From assembly GCA_021324075.1 (NCBI GenBank), contig JAJPJW010000109.1:1-46943 (forward strand): a DNA stretch of 46,943 nt, in the 5' to 3' direction. Source of the DNA: Pseudomonadota bacterium (GTDB taxonomy: Bacteria > Oederibacteriota > Muellerivitia > Muellerivitales > Muellerivitaceae). Positions 8,557-16,651 of the stretch are shown piece by piece; positions within the stretch are counted from its first letter, which is position 1; every line of letters begins with the position of its first letter. Made by a program: the position numbers and the translations under genes. The notes below the pieces were generated by a model that searched no databases, was not told the origin of the DNA, and saw only the letters and a list, made by a program, of their open reading frames with translations.

Positions 8557-8884
8557 TTTCCGAAATAAGTTCGAAAATTTCCTTTCTTAATGGATGACAG
8601 ACATTAAAAAATAATTCGGTTCACGTGCCGATAAAAGTCACACGTGAAACTTTTCCTGCAACTTCTTGGCAAATCTAAAACCAAATCTTGATTCCCGGCT
8701 AAATTCCAATGCCGATTCGAACTGTGATACATTTATCTTCGAATTCATTTCAAAATAGCAGGGCTTGCCCGATTCTAATGTCGTAATGCGGGTTGAAGAT
8801 TTTAATTTGGCCGATTGCCGCTTTCTCATGAGAAAGCGTGTAATTTCATCGCAGTTTGTTTCTATCTCAACCTTTAGGTTTTGA
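8557..8884. other. AT-rich upstream region of the glycosidase operon
   Basis: 328 bases clearly richer in A+T than the flanking genes. It contains two CACGTG hexamers (8622-8627, 8641-8646) and the 20-bp palindrome at 8819-8838. No convincing -35/-10 pair was found. A 63-codon reverse frame (8638-8829) is not convincing. Confidence 0.5.
8819..8838. promoter_or_regulatory. 20-bp perfect palindrome, candidate operator
   Basis: CGCTTTCTCATGAGAAAGCG is a perfect palindrome ending 46 bp before the glycosidase start. Length and position suit a dimeric repressor such as a LacI- or TetR-type protein, but no such regulator gene is in the window. Confidence 0.5.
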
Positions 8885-11800
8885 ATGACTTTTCATCAAA
8901 CTGCGCCAAAAACCGTTTTTTCACCCTTAAATCAATTTTGGGCGTTCCTGTTTTTGGCCTTTTGTTTGTGCCATATACCCGTCGACGCCGCGACTAATAT
9001 CCCATCCCAGGCCTGGAGCCGGGACATTAATGCCGGCGGTTATATTGACGGCGCGCCTATCGGCGGCTTCGGCGCAGGGACCCTCTCTTGGACTTTCGCT
9101 GGGAATTTTTACCTCGATCGGCTCAATATCGCCAGCAGCACCCAGACCACGGATACAAACTGCCATTTCTATATGTACCAGAAGCTTTCGGGGCAGGCGG
9201 CCGTCATGAAGATGCTCAATGCCGCTACCCTGGGATCGGGAGAGGCGACCTACTATTCACTTTTTCCCAAGGCCTGGGTGGACTATTACGGATCGACTTT
9301 TCCTCTTGATACCAAGGTCACCCAGTTTTCCCCGATCCTTCCGAACGACTACACCCATTCCACATACCCGGAAGGTGTTTACGAATGGGATGTGACCAAC
9401 AGCCAGGCTGTCTCCTGTGATTTCGCAGTGATGCTGACCTTCGATAATACTTTCGGGGGAAACAGCGCCTCGGTTACGACTTCCGGCAACGACGTGGGCC
9501 TTATCCTCAACCGTTCCGGCAGCAGTGCCACCGCCGCGAACCAGGGCCAGTTCACCCTGGCCGCCCAGGGTGGGGCGGGGGTTTCGGTGACTTACGAGTC
9601 CGCTGCATCGGTGGCCGCGCTCCAAACCGCCTTCAACACGGCCGGACTCCTGGCCAATACGGCAGGTGCGAACAACATTGGCGGCGTGGCCTTCAAGGTC
9701 AGCCTGGCGCCAGGCCAATCGGTGAAAATCCCCATCATCCTGGCCTGGGACATCCCCCTGGCCCAGCCGGGAACGGGAGCCCTTTGGTACAGGGAATACA
9801 CCAGGACTTACGGCCGGTCGGGTTTGAATTCAGCCACCATCGCTTTCGACGCCCTTTCCAACTATTCCACCTGGGAAGCCTCACTGGACAGCTGGCAGGC
9901 CAGCATCCTGACTGGTTCCTACCCGGACTGGCTCAAGCAGATGCTTTTCAACGAGCTTTACTATTACTTCACCGGTGGAACGCTCTGGGAAGCAGGACAA
10001 TATGGCTCCACTTCCTACGATCCGGGCCCCGACCTTTTCAGCAGCCTGGAGAGCTATGTCTACCCCTTTTACGGCACCTCGGATGTCCGATTTTACGGTT
10101 CCTGGCCCCTGGCCCTGCTCTGGCCCAACGTCGACAAGCAGGAGGTCAAGCAGTTCTGCGACAGCGTGACCACCGGTTCCATGGGGGTGCCCATGCCGGC
10201 GGCCATCGGCACCTGCGCCCACGATATCGGCAGCACGAACGACGTGTTTACGGCCTGGAACGACTATACCTACCGGGATTCCACGACCTGGAAGGACCTC
10301 AATTCCAAGCTGGTCCTGATGGTTTACCGGGCCTGGGAGCTGGGCGGCAAAACCGACACCACCTTTCTCAACTATTGCTGGCCCGCAGTCCAGACGGCGA
10401 TGACGAAGGTGCACAGCCAATGCGATGCCAACGGCCTGCCGGCCTCCAACGGCATCGACCAGACCTACGACGACATGGGGCTTTACGGGGACACGGCTTA
10501 TTGCGGCAGCTTGTTCCTGGCGGCCTGTGAAGCGGCCCAGTCCATGGCCACGGCGGAAGGGAACAGCACCCTGGCCAACACCTACCAGTCCTGGCTGACG
10601 ACGGGCCAAGCGGGTTTCGCCAACCTATGGAACGGCACCTACTACAACATCGACAACGGCGCCACCGACACCGCCCAAAACCGCATCATGAGCGACCAAT
10701 TATCCGGGGAATGGTACGCCAAGGCTTTGGGCCTGCCCGGCATCATTTCCGACGCAAATGCCAACAGCGCCTGGCAGAAGATCCACGACAACAACTGGGC
10801 CAAGTTCGATTCGGGCGCCCACGGCGTGGTCAACGTCATGACAGCGGCCGGGGCCATCGACACCACCTGGCCCCAAAGCCAGGAAGCCTGGACCGGGGTG
10901 GGCTGGGGGGCCGTGGCGGGCATGGTGCAGCAAGGCATGACCACCCAGGCCACCGACGCGGGCTACAGCATCTACAACAGCGTTTGGAACCTGGGCCAGT
11001 GGTGGTTCCGGACCCCTGAAGCCTGGCAGACGGGCCTTACCAATATGAGGGCGCCTTACTATATGAGGGCTAACTGCATCTGGGCCGTGAAACACGCCTT
11101 TGACATTGCCCCCGCCCCTTGCGGGGCCCTCACCTGTAGCCCCACGCCGACCTCCACCGCCACACCCCTCCAGCCCAGCGCCTGCGCCTCCCCCGTGCTT
11201 CGGGTCAATTGCGCCGGAGGCCAATATGTCTCGGGCGGCATCACCTGGGTGGCCGACCAGGCTTATGCCACTGGAAGCTGGGGTTATGTGAGCGGCACGG
11301 CAGCGACCTCCATCACCAACACCATCAACGGGACGACCTCTCCCGGGCTTTACCAGACCGAGCGGTATGGAACCCCCCTGGAGTACAAATTCACCGTCCC
11401 CAACGGCAATTACGAACTGATCCTGCGGTTCGTGGAGCAGCATTGGACCTCGGCCAATTCCAGGATTTTCAGTGTGGCCGTCAACGGCAATACGGTGATT
11501 TCCAACTTGGATATTTATGCCAAGGTGGGGCAGTACTATGCCTATCCCCAGACCTTCGTGGTCCCGGTTGCCACGGGGTTGATTGACATTGTCGGCACGG
11601 CCACGGTGGATAACGCGGAAATCACGGGGATCGACATCCTCAATAATACGGCCTGTACGCCTACGGCTACGCCGACCAACCCGTTCACAGCCACCTCAAC
11701 CCCCAGTCCCACAACCAGCTTGACCCCCACCGCCTCCCCGACCTTGACGGCGACCTACAGCCCCACTTCCAGCCCCAGCCGCACGGCCACTCCAACAGTT

Positions 11801-12691
11801 CCGAACAGCCCAACCGCCACCCTCACGCCCACTGTTTCCCAAACGCCGACCACGACAGCGAGTGGAACGCCCAGTTCCACCCCTTCCAACAGCCCAACGC
11901 CTTCAGCGACCTTCTCTCCGACGGAGACGCCCAGCCGGACCCCAACGGCCTCGGCGACCTCCAGCCCCAGTTTTACCCCCAGTCCAACGGCTTCCTTGAC
12001 ACCCTCAGGAACCCCCTCCGCTACCCCCACGAAGACCGTTTCATCCACCCCAACCAGTACGGGCACCCTGACCCCTGTTCCGACCGCAACGCCAACGGCC
12101 ACGGCTACTTTGACGCCCAGTTCCACCGTTACTTCCACTCTTACCCTGACGCCGACGGAAACTCCTTCCTTCAGCCCTACGGCCTCGCCGACCGCGAGCC
12201 TTACGGGGACTCCCACCTTCAGCCCAACGGCTAGTTTGACGGCCACTCTTACTTTCAGCCCTACAACGACCTCGACTGCCACCCAAACAATGACCCCGAC
12301 GCCCAGCCCCACGGCGACTTTTACCATGACGGCCACCTCCAGCCCTTCCTTGACACCGGTCTTTACCGCCACGCCAACCGTGACTTCACCGGCGGGTTCC
12401 GCGCCGGTTTTGATCGGCCCGCCCTATCCCAACCCCGTTTTGGGTGGGGAATCCGTAAACGTCCCCATTCAGGGGTCCGGAACGGTAACCGTGAATTGGG
12501 ACGTGTTTACGACCGCCTTCCGAAAAGTCGCCCACGGAAGCTCCATTTTCACGAATGGGGGAACATTCCAATGGGGTTTGACGGACCTTGCCGGCAAACC
12601 TGTAGCCTCCGGGCTTTATTACTTAAGGTTGGAGGTTGCAGCGGATTCGGGCACAGTCCATAGAACCCTTAAAATTTTGGTAATCCGATGA
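8885..12691 (+). CDS. Secreted GH116-like glycosidase with malectin-like domain
   Basis: 1268 residues. A signal peptide (FWAFLFLAFCLC, cleavage near VDA-A) precedes a GH116-type region (about 38-745), recognised by IGGFGAGTLSW near the start, LESYVYPFYGTSDVRFYGSW with Glu389 as candidate nucleophile, and DQTYDDMGLYG (Asp525-Asp530) supplying the candidate acid/base. GH116 includes retaining beta-glucosidases and glucosylceramidases; the natural substrate cannot be read. A malectin-like domain (about 770-920; LRVNCAGGQYV, YQTERYG, RIFSVAVNG) may bind carbohydrate. Then come a Thr/Ser/Pro linker (925-1165) and the shared C-terminal module (1172-1268; [21 protein letters not shown]), probably for surface attachment. 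Start ATG has only a weak AGG upstream. The stop overlaps the next start (ATGA), so the two glycosidases are translationally coupled. A 20-bp palindrome lies upstream. Confidence 0.85.
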   Translation: MTFHQTAPKTVFSPLNQFWAFLFLAFCLCHIPVDAATNIPSQAWSRDINAGGYIDGAPIGGFGAGTLSWTFAGNFYLDRLNIASSTQTTDTNCHFYMYQKLSGQAAVMKMLNAATLGSGEATYYSLFPKAWVDYYGSTFPLDTKVTQFSPILPNDYTHSTYPEGVYEWDVTNSQAVSCDFAVMLTFDNTFGGNSASVTTSGNDVGLILNRSGSSATAANQGQFTLAAQGGAGVSVTYESAASVAALQTAFNTAGLLANTAGANNIGGVAFKVSLAPGQSVKIPIILAWDIPLAQPGTGALWYREYTRTYGRSGLNSATIAFDALSNYSTWEASLDSWQASILTGSYPDWLKQMLFNELYYYFTGGTLWEAGQYGSTSYDPGPDLFSSLESYVYPFYGTSDVRFYGSWPLALLWPNVDKQEVKQFCDSVTTGSMGVPMPAAIGTCAHDIGSTNDVFTAWNDYTYRDSTTWKDLNSKLVLMVYRAWELGGKTDTTFLNYCWPAVQTAMTKVHSQCDANGLPASNGIDQTYDDMGLYGDTAYCGSLFLAACEAAQSMATAEGNSTLANTYQSWLTTGQAGFANLWNGTYYNIDNGATDTAQNRIMSDQLSGEWYAKALGLPGIISDANANSAWQKIHDNNWAKFDSGAHGVVNVMTAAGAIDTTWPQSQEAWTGVGWGAVAGMVQQGMTTQATDAGYSIYNSVWNLGQWWFRTPEAWQTGLTNMRAPYYMRANCIWAVKHAFDIAPAPCGALTCSPTPTSTATPLQPSACASPVLRVNCAGGQYVSGGITWVADQAYATGSWGYVSGTAATSITNTINGTTSPGLYQTERYGTPLEYKFTVPNGNYELILRFVEQHWTSANSRIFSVAVNGNTVISNLDIYAKVGQYYAYPQTFVVPVATGLIDIVGTATVDNAEITGIDILNNTACTPTATPTNPFTATSTPSPTTSLTPTASPTLTATYSPTSSPSRTATPTVPNSPTATLTPTVSQTPTTTASGTPSSTPSNSPTPSATFSPTETPSRTPTASATSSPSFTPSPTASLTPSGTPSATPTKTVSSTPTSTGTLTPVPTATPTATATLTPSSTVTSTLTLTPTETPSFSPTASPTASLTGTPTFSPTASLTATLTFSPTTTSTATQTMTPTPSPTATFTMTATSSPSLTPVFTATPTVTSPAGSAPVLIGPPYPNPVLGGESVNVPIQGSGTVTVNWDVFTTAFRKVAHGSSIFTNGGTFQWGLTDLAGKPVASGLYYLRLEVAADSGTVHRTLKILVIR

Positions 12692-15534
12692 GAAAATTTG
12701 GGTCGAAAGGATCCGTCCTAAGGATTTTCCTCCTGGCTCTTTTAAGTGGAACCGGGGCTTGGGCCCAAAGTGTCAACGGAACCACCGGCAATTTCTCCTT
12801 TCCCCAAAACCGGGACAACCCCTTTGGCTTCCATTCCTCCCTCTACAACAATGCCGACGTCCTGGCGGCCTATAACAAGTGGTACGCGGACTGCGTGACC
12901 TCCACTGGAGCGGGAGGGTTTCTGCGCGTGCAGCGTCCGGACGAGCCTGGCTTGAACCACAATTCCACGGTTTCGGAGGGAATCGGTTACGGCATGGTCA
13001 TCGCCGTTTACATGAACGACCAGAACCTCTTCGACAACCTGTGGAAATACGAACAGCTCCACCTGGATGGGAATGGGCTGATGAACTGGTATATCGACGC
13101 CAGCGGCGCCACCGACGGCACGGGGGCGGCCACCGATGGGGACGAGGACATGGCCTGGGGCCTGCTGATGGCGGCCAAACAGTGGGGCGGAAGCGGGAGC
13201 CTGGGAACCAGCTACCAAAGCCTGGCAGTCTCGCAGATCAACCGGCTTTATGCTTATATGAGCGCCAATGGAATGATCGCCGACGGCGGGGACGGGTTTA
13301 CCCCCATCAATCCTTCTTATTTCGCGCCGGCCTATTACCGGGAATTTTCCGCCGCGGCACCGGCCTCTGAAACGGCAGGCTGGCTGACCATCGTCGCCAA
13401 TTGCTATTCGGTGCTGAATGGCAACCTATCCCAGGGTTACGGCAACGCCTCAAACGGGCTTGATTCGGCTTGGTGCACCAGTGCAGGCGTTTCCACCAAT
13501 ACCAACAGCGCCCCCTGGGATTACCAGTACGACGCCTGCCGCACGCCCTTCCGCATCGTGCAGGACTACCTTTGGTTCGGCAACAGTTCGGCCCAAACCT
13601 ACGCCACCAAGACCAGCAATTTCTTTTCCGCCATCGGGGCGGTTTCCATCGTGGACGGCTATTTCCTGAACGGCAACCCCGACCCCCAGTCGCCGGTGCT
13701 CCCCAACAGCCCCAGCCCGGTCAGCCAATCGGCAGCCTTCGTGGGGCCGGCCGGCTGCGGCGCCATGGTCAGCCATAATTACCAGCAATATATCGACGAC
13801 ACCTACACGGACCTGGTGGGCACCAAACTCCTCCAGGGCGGGTATTACTATGACGAATCCTGGACCGTCATGTCCCTTCTGATGCTTTCGGACAATTTCC
13901 TGGATTACAACCTCTATAGCGCCCCCACACCCACGCCTACCCTGTCGTCCTATGCGCCCCAGACGATCCGGGTCAATTGCGGGGGGCCCCAATTCGTGGA
14001 CAGCCAACCGGCCACCTGGGCCGCGGACCAGCAGTTCACCGCGGGGAGCTGGGGCTATGACGCCACGAACAAGGGGAGCACTTCCACTTATACCTCCACC
14101 ATTACCGGGACGTCCTTCAACCAACAAACCCTCTACCAGACCGAGAGGTGGGGGAACCCCACCTACCATTTCACGGTTCCCAACGGTTATTACCAGATCC
14201 TTTTTAAATTCTGTGAAAACTACGATCCGGATTCCCACGCGGGCGGCCGGGTTTTCAGCGTTACTGCCGCGGGAACCCCCGTCGTATCGAGCCTGGACGT
14301 TTATACCGCCGCGGGGGCGGAACATAAGGCTTACGATGTTCCGGTCACTGTGGTGGTAACCACCGGCCAGTTGGACATTGTGTTCAGTTCGACAGCTGAT
14401 ACTTCACAGGTCAACGCCATCCAGGTGATTCGATTAGTAACCCCCCCCACCCCAACGGCAACTATCCCTTGGACGGTTACGCCCACCAATACCCCCAAGG
14501 GGGCGACCCTCACCCCGACCGGGTCCCCCACGGCCACTCCGACCTTGCCGTTCACCTTCACCCCCAGTGCCACGAGTTCCCGGACGGCGACCCTGACGCC
14601 AACACCCACCGCCAGTTTGACGCCGACTTTGACGGCAACGGCCACCCCTTCCCAAACACCCACGGCATCACCCAGTTTCACGCCCAGCTTGACAGCCACC
14701 CTTTCGGCTACAGGAACCCCCAGCTTTACCCCCACGAGAAGCCCGACCGCCACCCTCACCAGCACGGGCACATTGACGCCGGTTCCGACCAGTACTCCCA
14801 GCGCAACAACGACCAATAGTCCTACCCAGACGGCCAGTTTTTCACCGACTTCAACGGCCAGCCTTACCCCGACCTTTTCCCCGACTAGGACGGCTTCTTC
14901 GACCGCTACATCCTCCGCAACCTTCACGCCGACAGCCAGCTTTACTTCCACCCCGACCCCTACGGCTTCCTTAACGCCCAGCGCCACTCCTTCGGGAACC
15001 CCGACGAAAACCACGACTTTCACAATCACGCCTACGGGTACCTTAACCCCGGTTCCGACGGATACCCCGTCAGCCAGCCCCACCCTGACCGCCACCAAGA
15101 CCTCTACCCCATCGGCCATCTTAACCCCCAGCCGGACCCCGACCTTTTCATCCACTTGGACGGCTTCCCCCACTGCAACCCTTTCCCCCACGGGAACACC
15201 GGTGGCCTCGGCCACCTCCACAGTTACGGCGACTGTGACGGTTGCGTCCAATTTTTCGCAGATTGTCTTTCAATTACCTTTTCCAAACCCCTCCTATGGG
15301 GCGCCTATTGTCCTTCCGGTGCAGGTCCCCGGCGGTTCAACGGTTGATTGGGACGTCTTTACCATTGCTTTCCGGAAGGTAGCTTCCGGGAGCCTGGGTC
15401 CCAATGGCATTGAGTGGAATTTGAAAGACAAGAACGGTGCCGATGTTTCCAGCGGCCTTTACTATTTGAGAGTTGAAGTCAAGAACGGCCAACAAACGGT
15501 CCGTAAGGTTTTCCGGATGCTAGTCCTTCGTTGA
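12688..15534 (+). CDS. Secreted GH8 endoglucanase-like enzyme with malectin-like domain
   Basis: 948 residues. A signal peptide (LRIFLLALLSGTGAWA-Q) precedes a GH8 catalytic domain (about 30-415). SEGIGYGM supplies the expected proton donor Glu97, ATDGDEDMAWGLL the conserved substrate-site Asp residues, and YDACRTPFR the expected base Asp282, matching the inverting cellulase/chitosanase-type GH8 pattern. A malectin-like domain (about 423-580; IRVNCGGPQFV, YQTERWG), a Thr-rich linker (583-850) and the C-terminal module (859-948; FPNPS, FTIAFRKV, VSSGLYYLR) follow in the same order as in the upstream gene. It overlaps that gene by four bases. Together they suggest extracellular attack on a beta-1,4-glucan followed by release of glucose; this is inference. 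Confidence 0.9.
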   Translation: MRKFGSKGSVLRIFLLALLSGTGAWAQSVNGTTGNFSFPQNRDNPFGFHSSLYNNADVLAAYNKWYADCVTSTGAGGFLRVQRPDEPGLNHNSTVSEGIGYGMVIAVYMNDQNLFDNLWKYEQLHLDGNGLMNWYIDASGATDGTGAATDGDEDMAWGLLMAAKQWGGSGSLGTSYQSLAVSQINRLYAYMSANGMIADGGDGFTPINPSYFAPAYYREFSAAAPASETAGWLTIVANCYSVLNGNLSQGYGNASNGLDSAWCTSAGVSTNTNSAPWDYQYDACRTPFRIVQDYLWFGNSSAQTYATKTSNFFSAIGAVSIVDGYFLNGNPDPQSPVLPNSPSPVSQSAAFVGPAGCGAMVSHNYQQYIDDTYTDLVGTKLLQGGYYYDESWTVMSLLMLSDNFLDYNLYSAPTPTPTLSSYAPQTIRVNCGGPQFVDSQPATWAADQQFTAGSWGYDATNKGSTSTYTSTITGTSFNQQTLYQTERWGNPTYHFTVPNGYYQILFKFCENYDPDSHAGGRVFSVTAAGTPVVSSLDVYTAAGAEHKAYDVPVTVVVTTGQLDIVFSSTADTSQVNAIQVIRLVTPPTPTATIPWTVTPTNTPKGATLTPTGSPTATPTLPFTFTPSATSSRTATLTPTPTASLTPTLTATATPSQTPTASPSFTPSLTATLSATGTPSFTPTRSPTATLTSTGTLTPVPTSTPSATTTNSPTQTASFSPTSTASLTPTFSPTRTASSTATSSATFTPTASFTSTPTPTASLTPSATPSGTPTKTTTFTITPTGTLTPVPTDTPSASPTLTATKTSTPSAILTPSRTPTFSSTWTASPTATLSPTGTPVASATSTVTATVTVASNFSQIVFQLPFPNPSYGAPIVLPVQVPGGSTVDWDVFTIAFRKVASGSLGPNGIEWNLKDKNGADVSSGLYYLRVEVKNGQQTVRKVFRMLVLR

Positions 15535-15592
15535 GACTGATTTAATCCCGATAAAATTGAACGCTTTCCAGGCCTAAAGCCCACCCTTCCGA

Positions 15593-15598
15593 TATAAT
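15593..15598 (+). promoter_or_regulatory. -10 box six bases before the oxidoreductase start
   Basis: A perfect TATAAT lies six bases before ATG 15605, the same spacing as at 8362-8374. No good -35 is visible at 16-18 bp and there is no ribosome-binding site, which suggests a leaderless transcript. Confidence 0.4.
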
Positions 15599-15604
15599 GG
15601 GTCC

Positions 15605-16651
15605 ATGAAAAATTTCCCTTCCTTCCGAAACCGGCCCGTGCGGATCGGGGTGATCGGTTTAGGCCAGATTGCCCTAAAAGCCCATTTACCGGGCTATGCC
15701 AAGGCGGCAGGGTGCCAATTGACCGCTGTCCATTCCTTACGGGAAGCCCATGCCAAGGAAGTAGCCACCCAGTACTTGATCCCTCATATATATAAGGATT
15801 ATCAAAAACTCCTGGAATCGGAGGACGTGGATGCGGTTTCCATTTGCACCCCTAATTTCACCCATGTGCCCATTGCCTTGAAGGCCCTACGGGAAGGGAA
15901 GCACGTTCTTTTGGAAAAACCCATGGCCATGGACCGCGCCGGCGCCCTGGATTTGATCAAGGCTGCCAAAAAAGCCAAGCGCATCCTGATGGTGCACCAC
16001 AATATGCGATTTGATCCGGCGGTACGGACCGCTGAAAAACTGCTGCGAAAGAAGGCCATCGGGGAGGTCCTGGCTTTCCGGGGACATTTGACCCACCGGG
16101 GGCCGCAAGCGTGGAGCCCCAAGGCCGATTGGTTTTTCGACAAATCCAGGTCCGGCGGAGGGGCTTTAATGGACCTCGGCCCTCATGTTTTTGACACCCT
16201 GGCCTTTCTACTCGGAGAGCCCCTGACCATGGCCGGGGCGGTGGCGACGAGCGGAAAGACAGGCGCCATCCAGCATGGAAGTTTGGCAACCAAAAACGAA
16301 ATCCATTGTTCCTGCCTCTTACGGACCAAAAGTGGGTCGGTGGGTTCGGCGACCGTGGGTTGGGCCGATACGAGCTACCACAACCGCTACTATTTTTATG
16401 GGTCCAAGGGGACCCTTTCCATCAATTTGGTCAAGGGCGACCCCATCACGATGGAATTGAGGAGCCAGGAAGGCCGCATGAATCCCGACTTGGATAAAGA
16501 CAGTTTTTCACCCACCCTTTATGAACATTTCATTGACTGTATCCAACACGGCAAAACCCCCTGGGTTTCGGGCGAGGAAGGGTTGAAAAGCGTTGAACTC
16601 ATCGAGGCGGGATACCGCCTGATCCGGCGCCCCGCCGTGACGGTCATTTGA
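15605..16651 (+). CDS. Gfo/Idh/MocA family oxidoreductase
   Basis: 348 residues. The N-terminal Rossmann fold has VIGLGQIALKAHLPGY as dinucleotide-binding loop, then ICTPNFTHVPIALKALREGK and the family EKP motif (Glu104-Lys105-Pro106). The C-terminal alpha/beta domain has GGGALMDLGPHVFDTL, carrying the Asp and His usual near the catalytic site. Members oxidise or reduce sugars, inositols and related polyols with NAD(P); the substrate is not readable. No signal peptide, so cytosolic. The last bases (TTGA) overlap the start of the exported HExxH protein, so the two are probably co-translated. Start ATG sits directly behind a TATAAT. Confidence 0.9.
   Translation: MKNFPSFRNRPVRIGVIGLGQIALKAHLPGYAKAAGCQLTAVHSLREAHAKEVATQYLIPHIYKDYQKLLESEDVDAVSICTPNFTHVPIALKALREGKHVLLEKPMAMDRAGALDLIKAAKKAKRILMVHHNMRFDPAVRTAEKLLRKKAIGEVLAFRGHLTHRGPQAWSPKADWFFDKSRSGGGALMDLGPHVFDTLAFLLGEPLTMAGAVATSGKTGAIQHGSLATKNEIHCSCLLRTKSGSVGSATVGWADTSYHNRYYFYGSKGTLSINLVKGDPITMELRSQEGRMNPDLDKDSFSPTLYEHFIDCIQHGKTPWVSGEEGLKSVELIEAGYRLIRRPAVTVI

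Noticed and set aside
8258-8590. Forward 110-codon frame overlapping the 60-codon gene
   Set aside because: No promoter or ribosome-binding site fits its start, and the composition is less protein-like than the overlapping frame at 8374.
8638-8829. Reverse-strand 63-codon frame
   Set aside because: It starts inside the palindrome, has no ribosome-binding site or recognisable motif, and lies in an AT-rich control region.
1951-15534. Firm claim of type IX secretion
   Set aside because: The C-terminal module is suggestive, but no Por/Spr components are present in the window.
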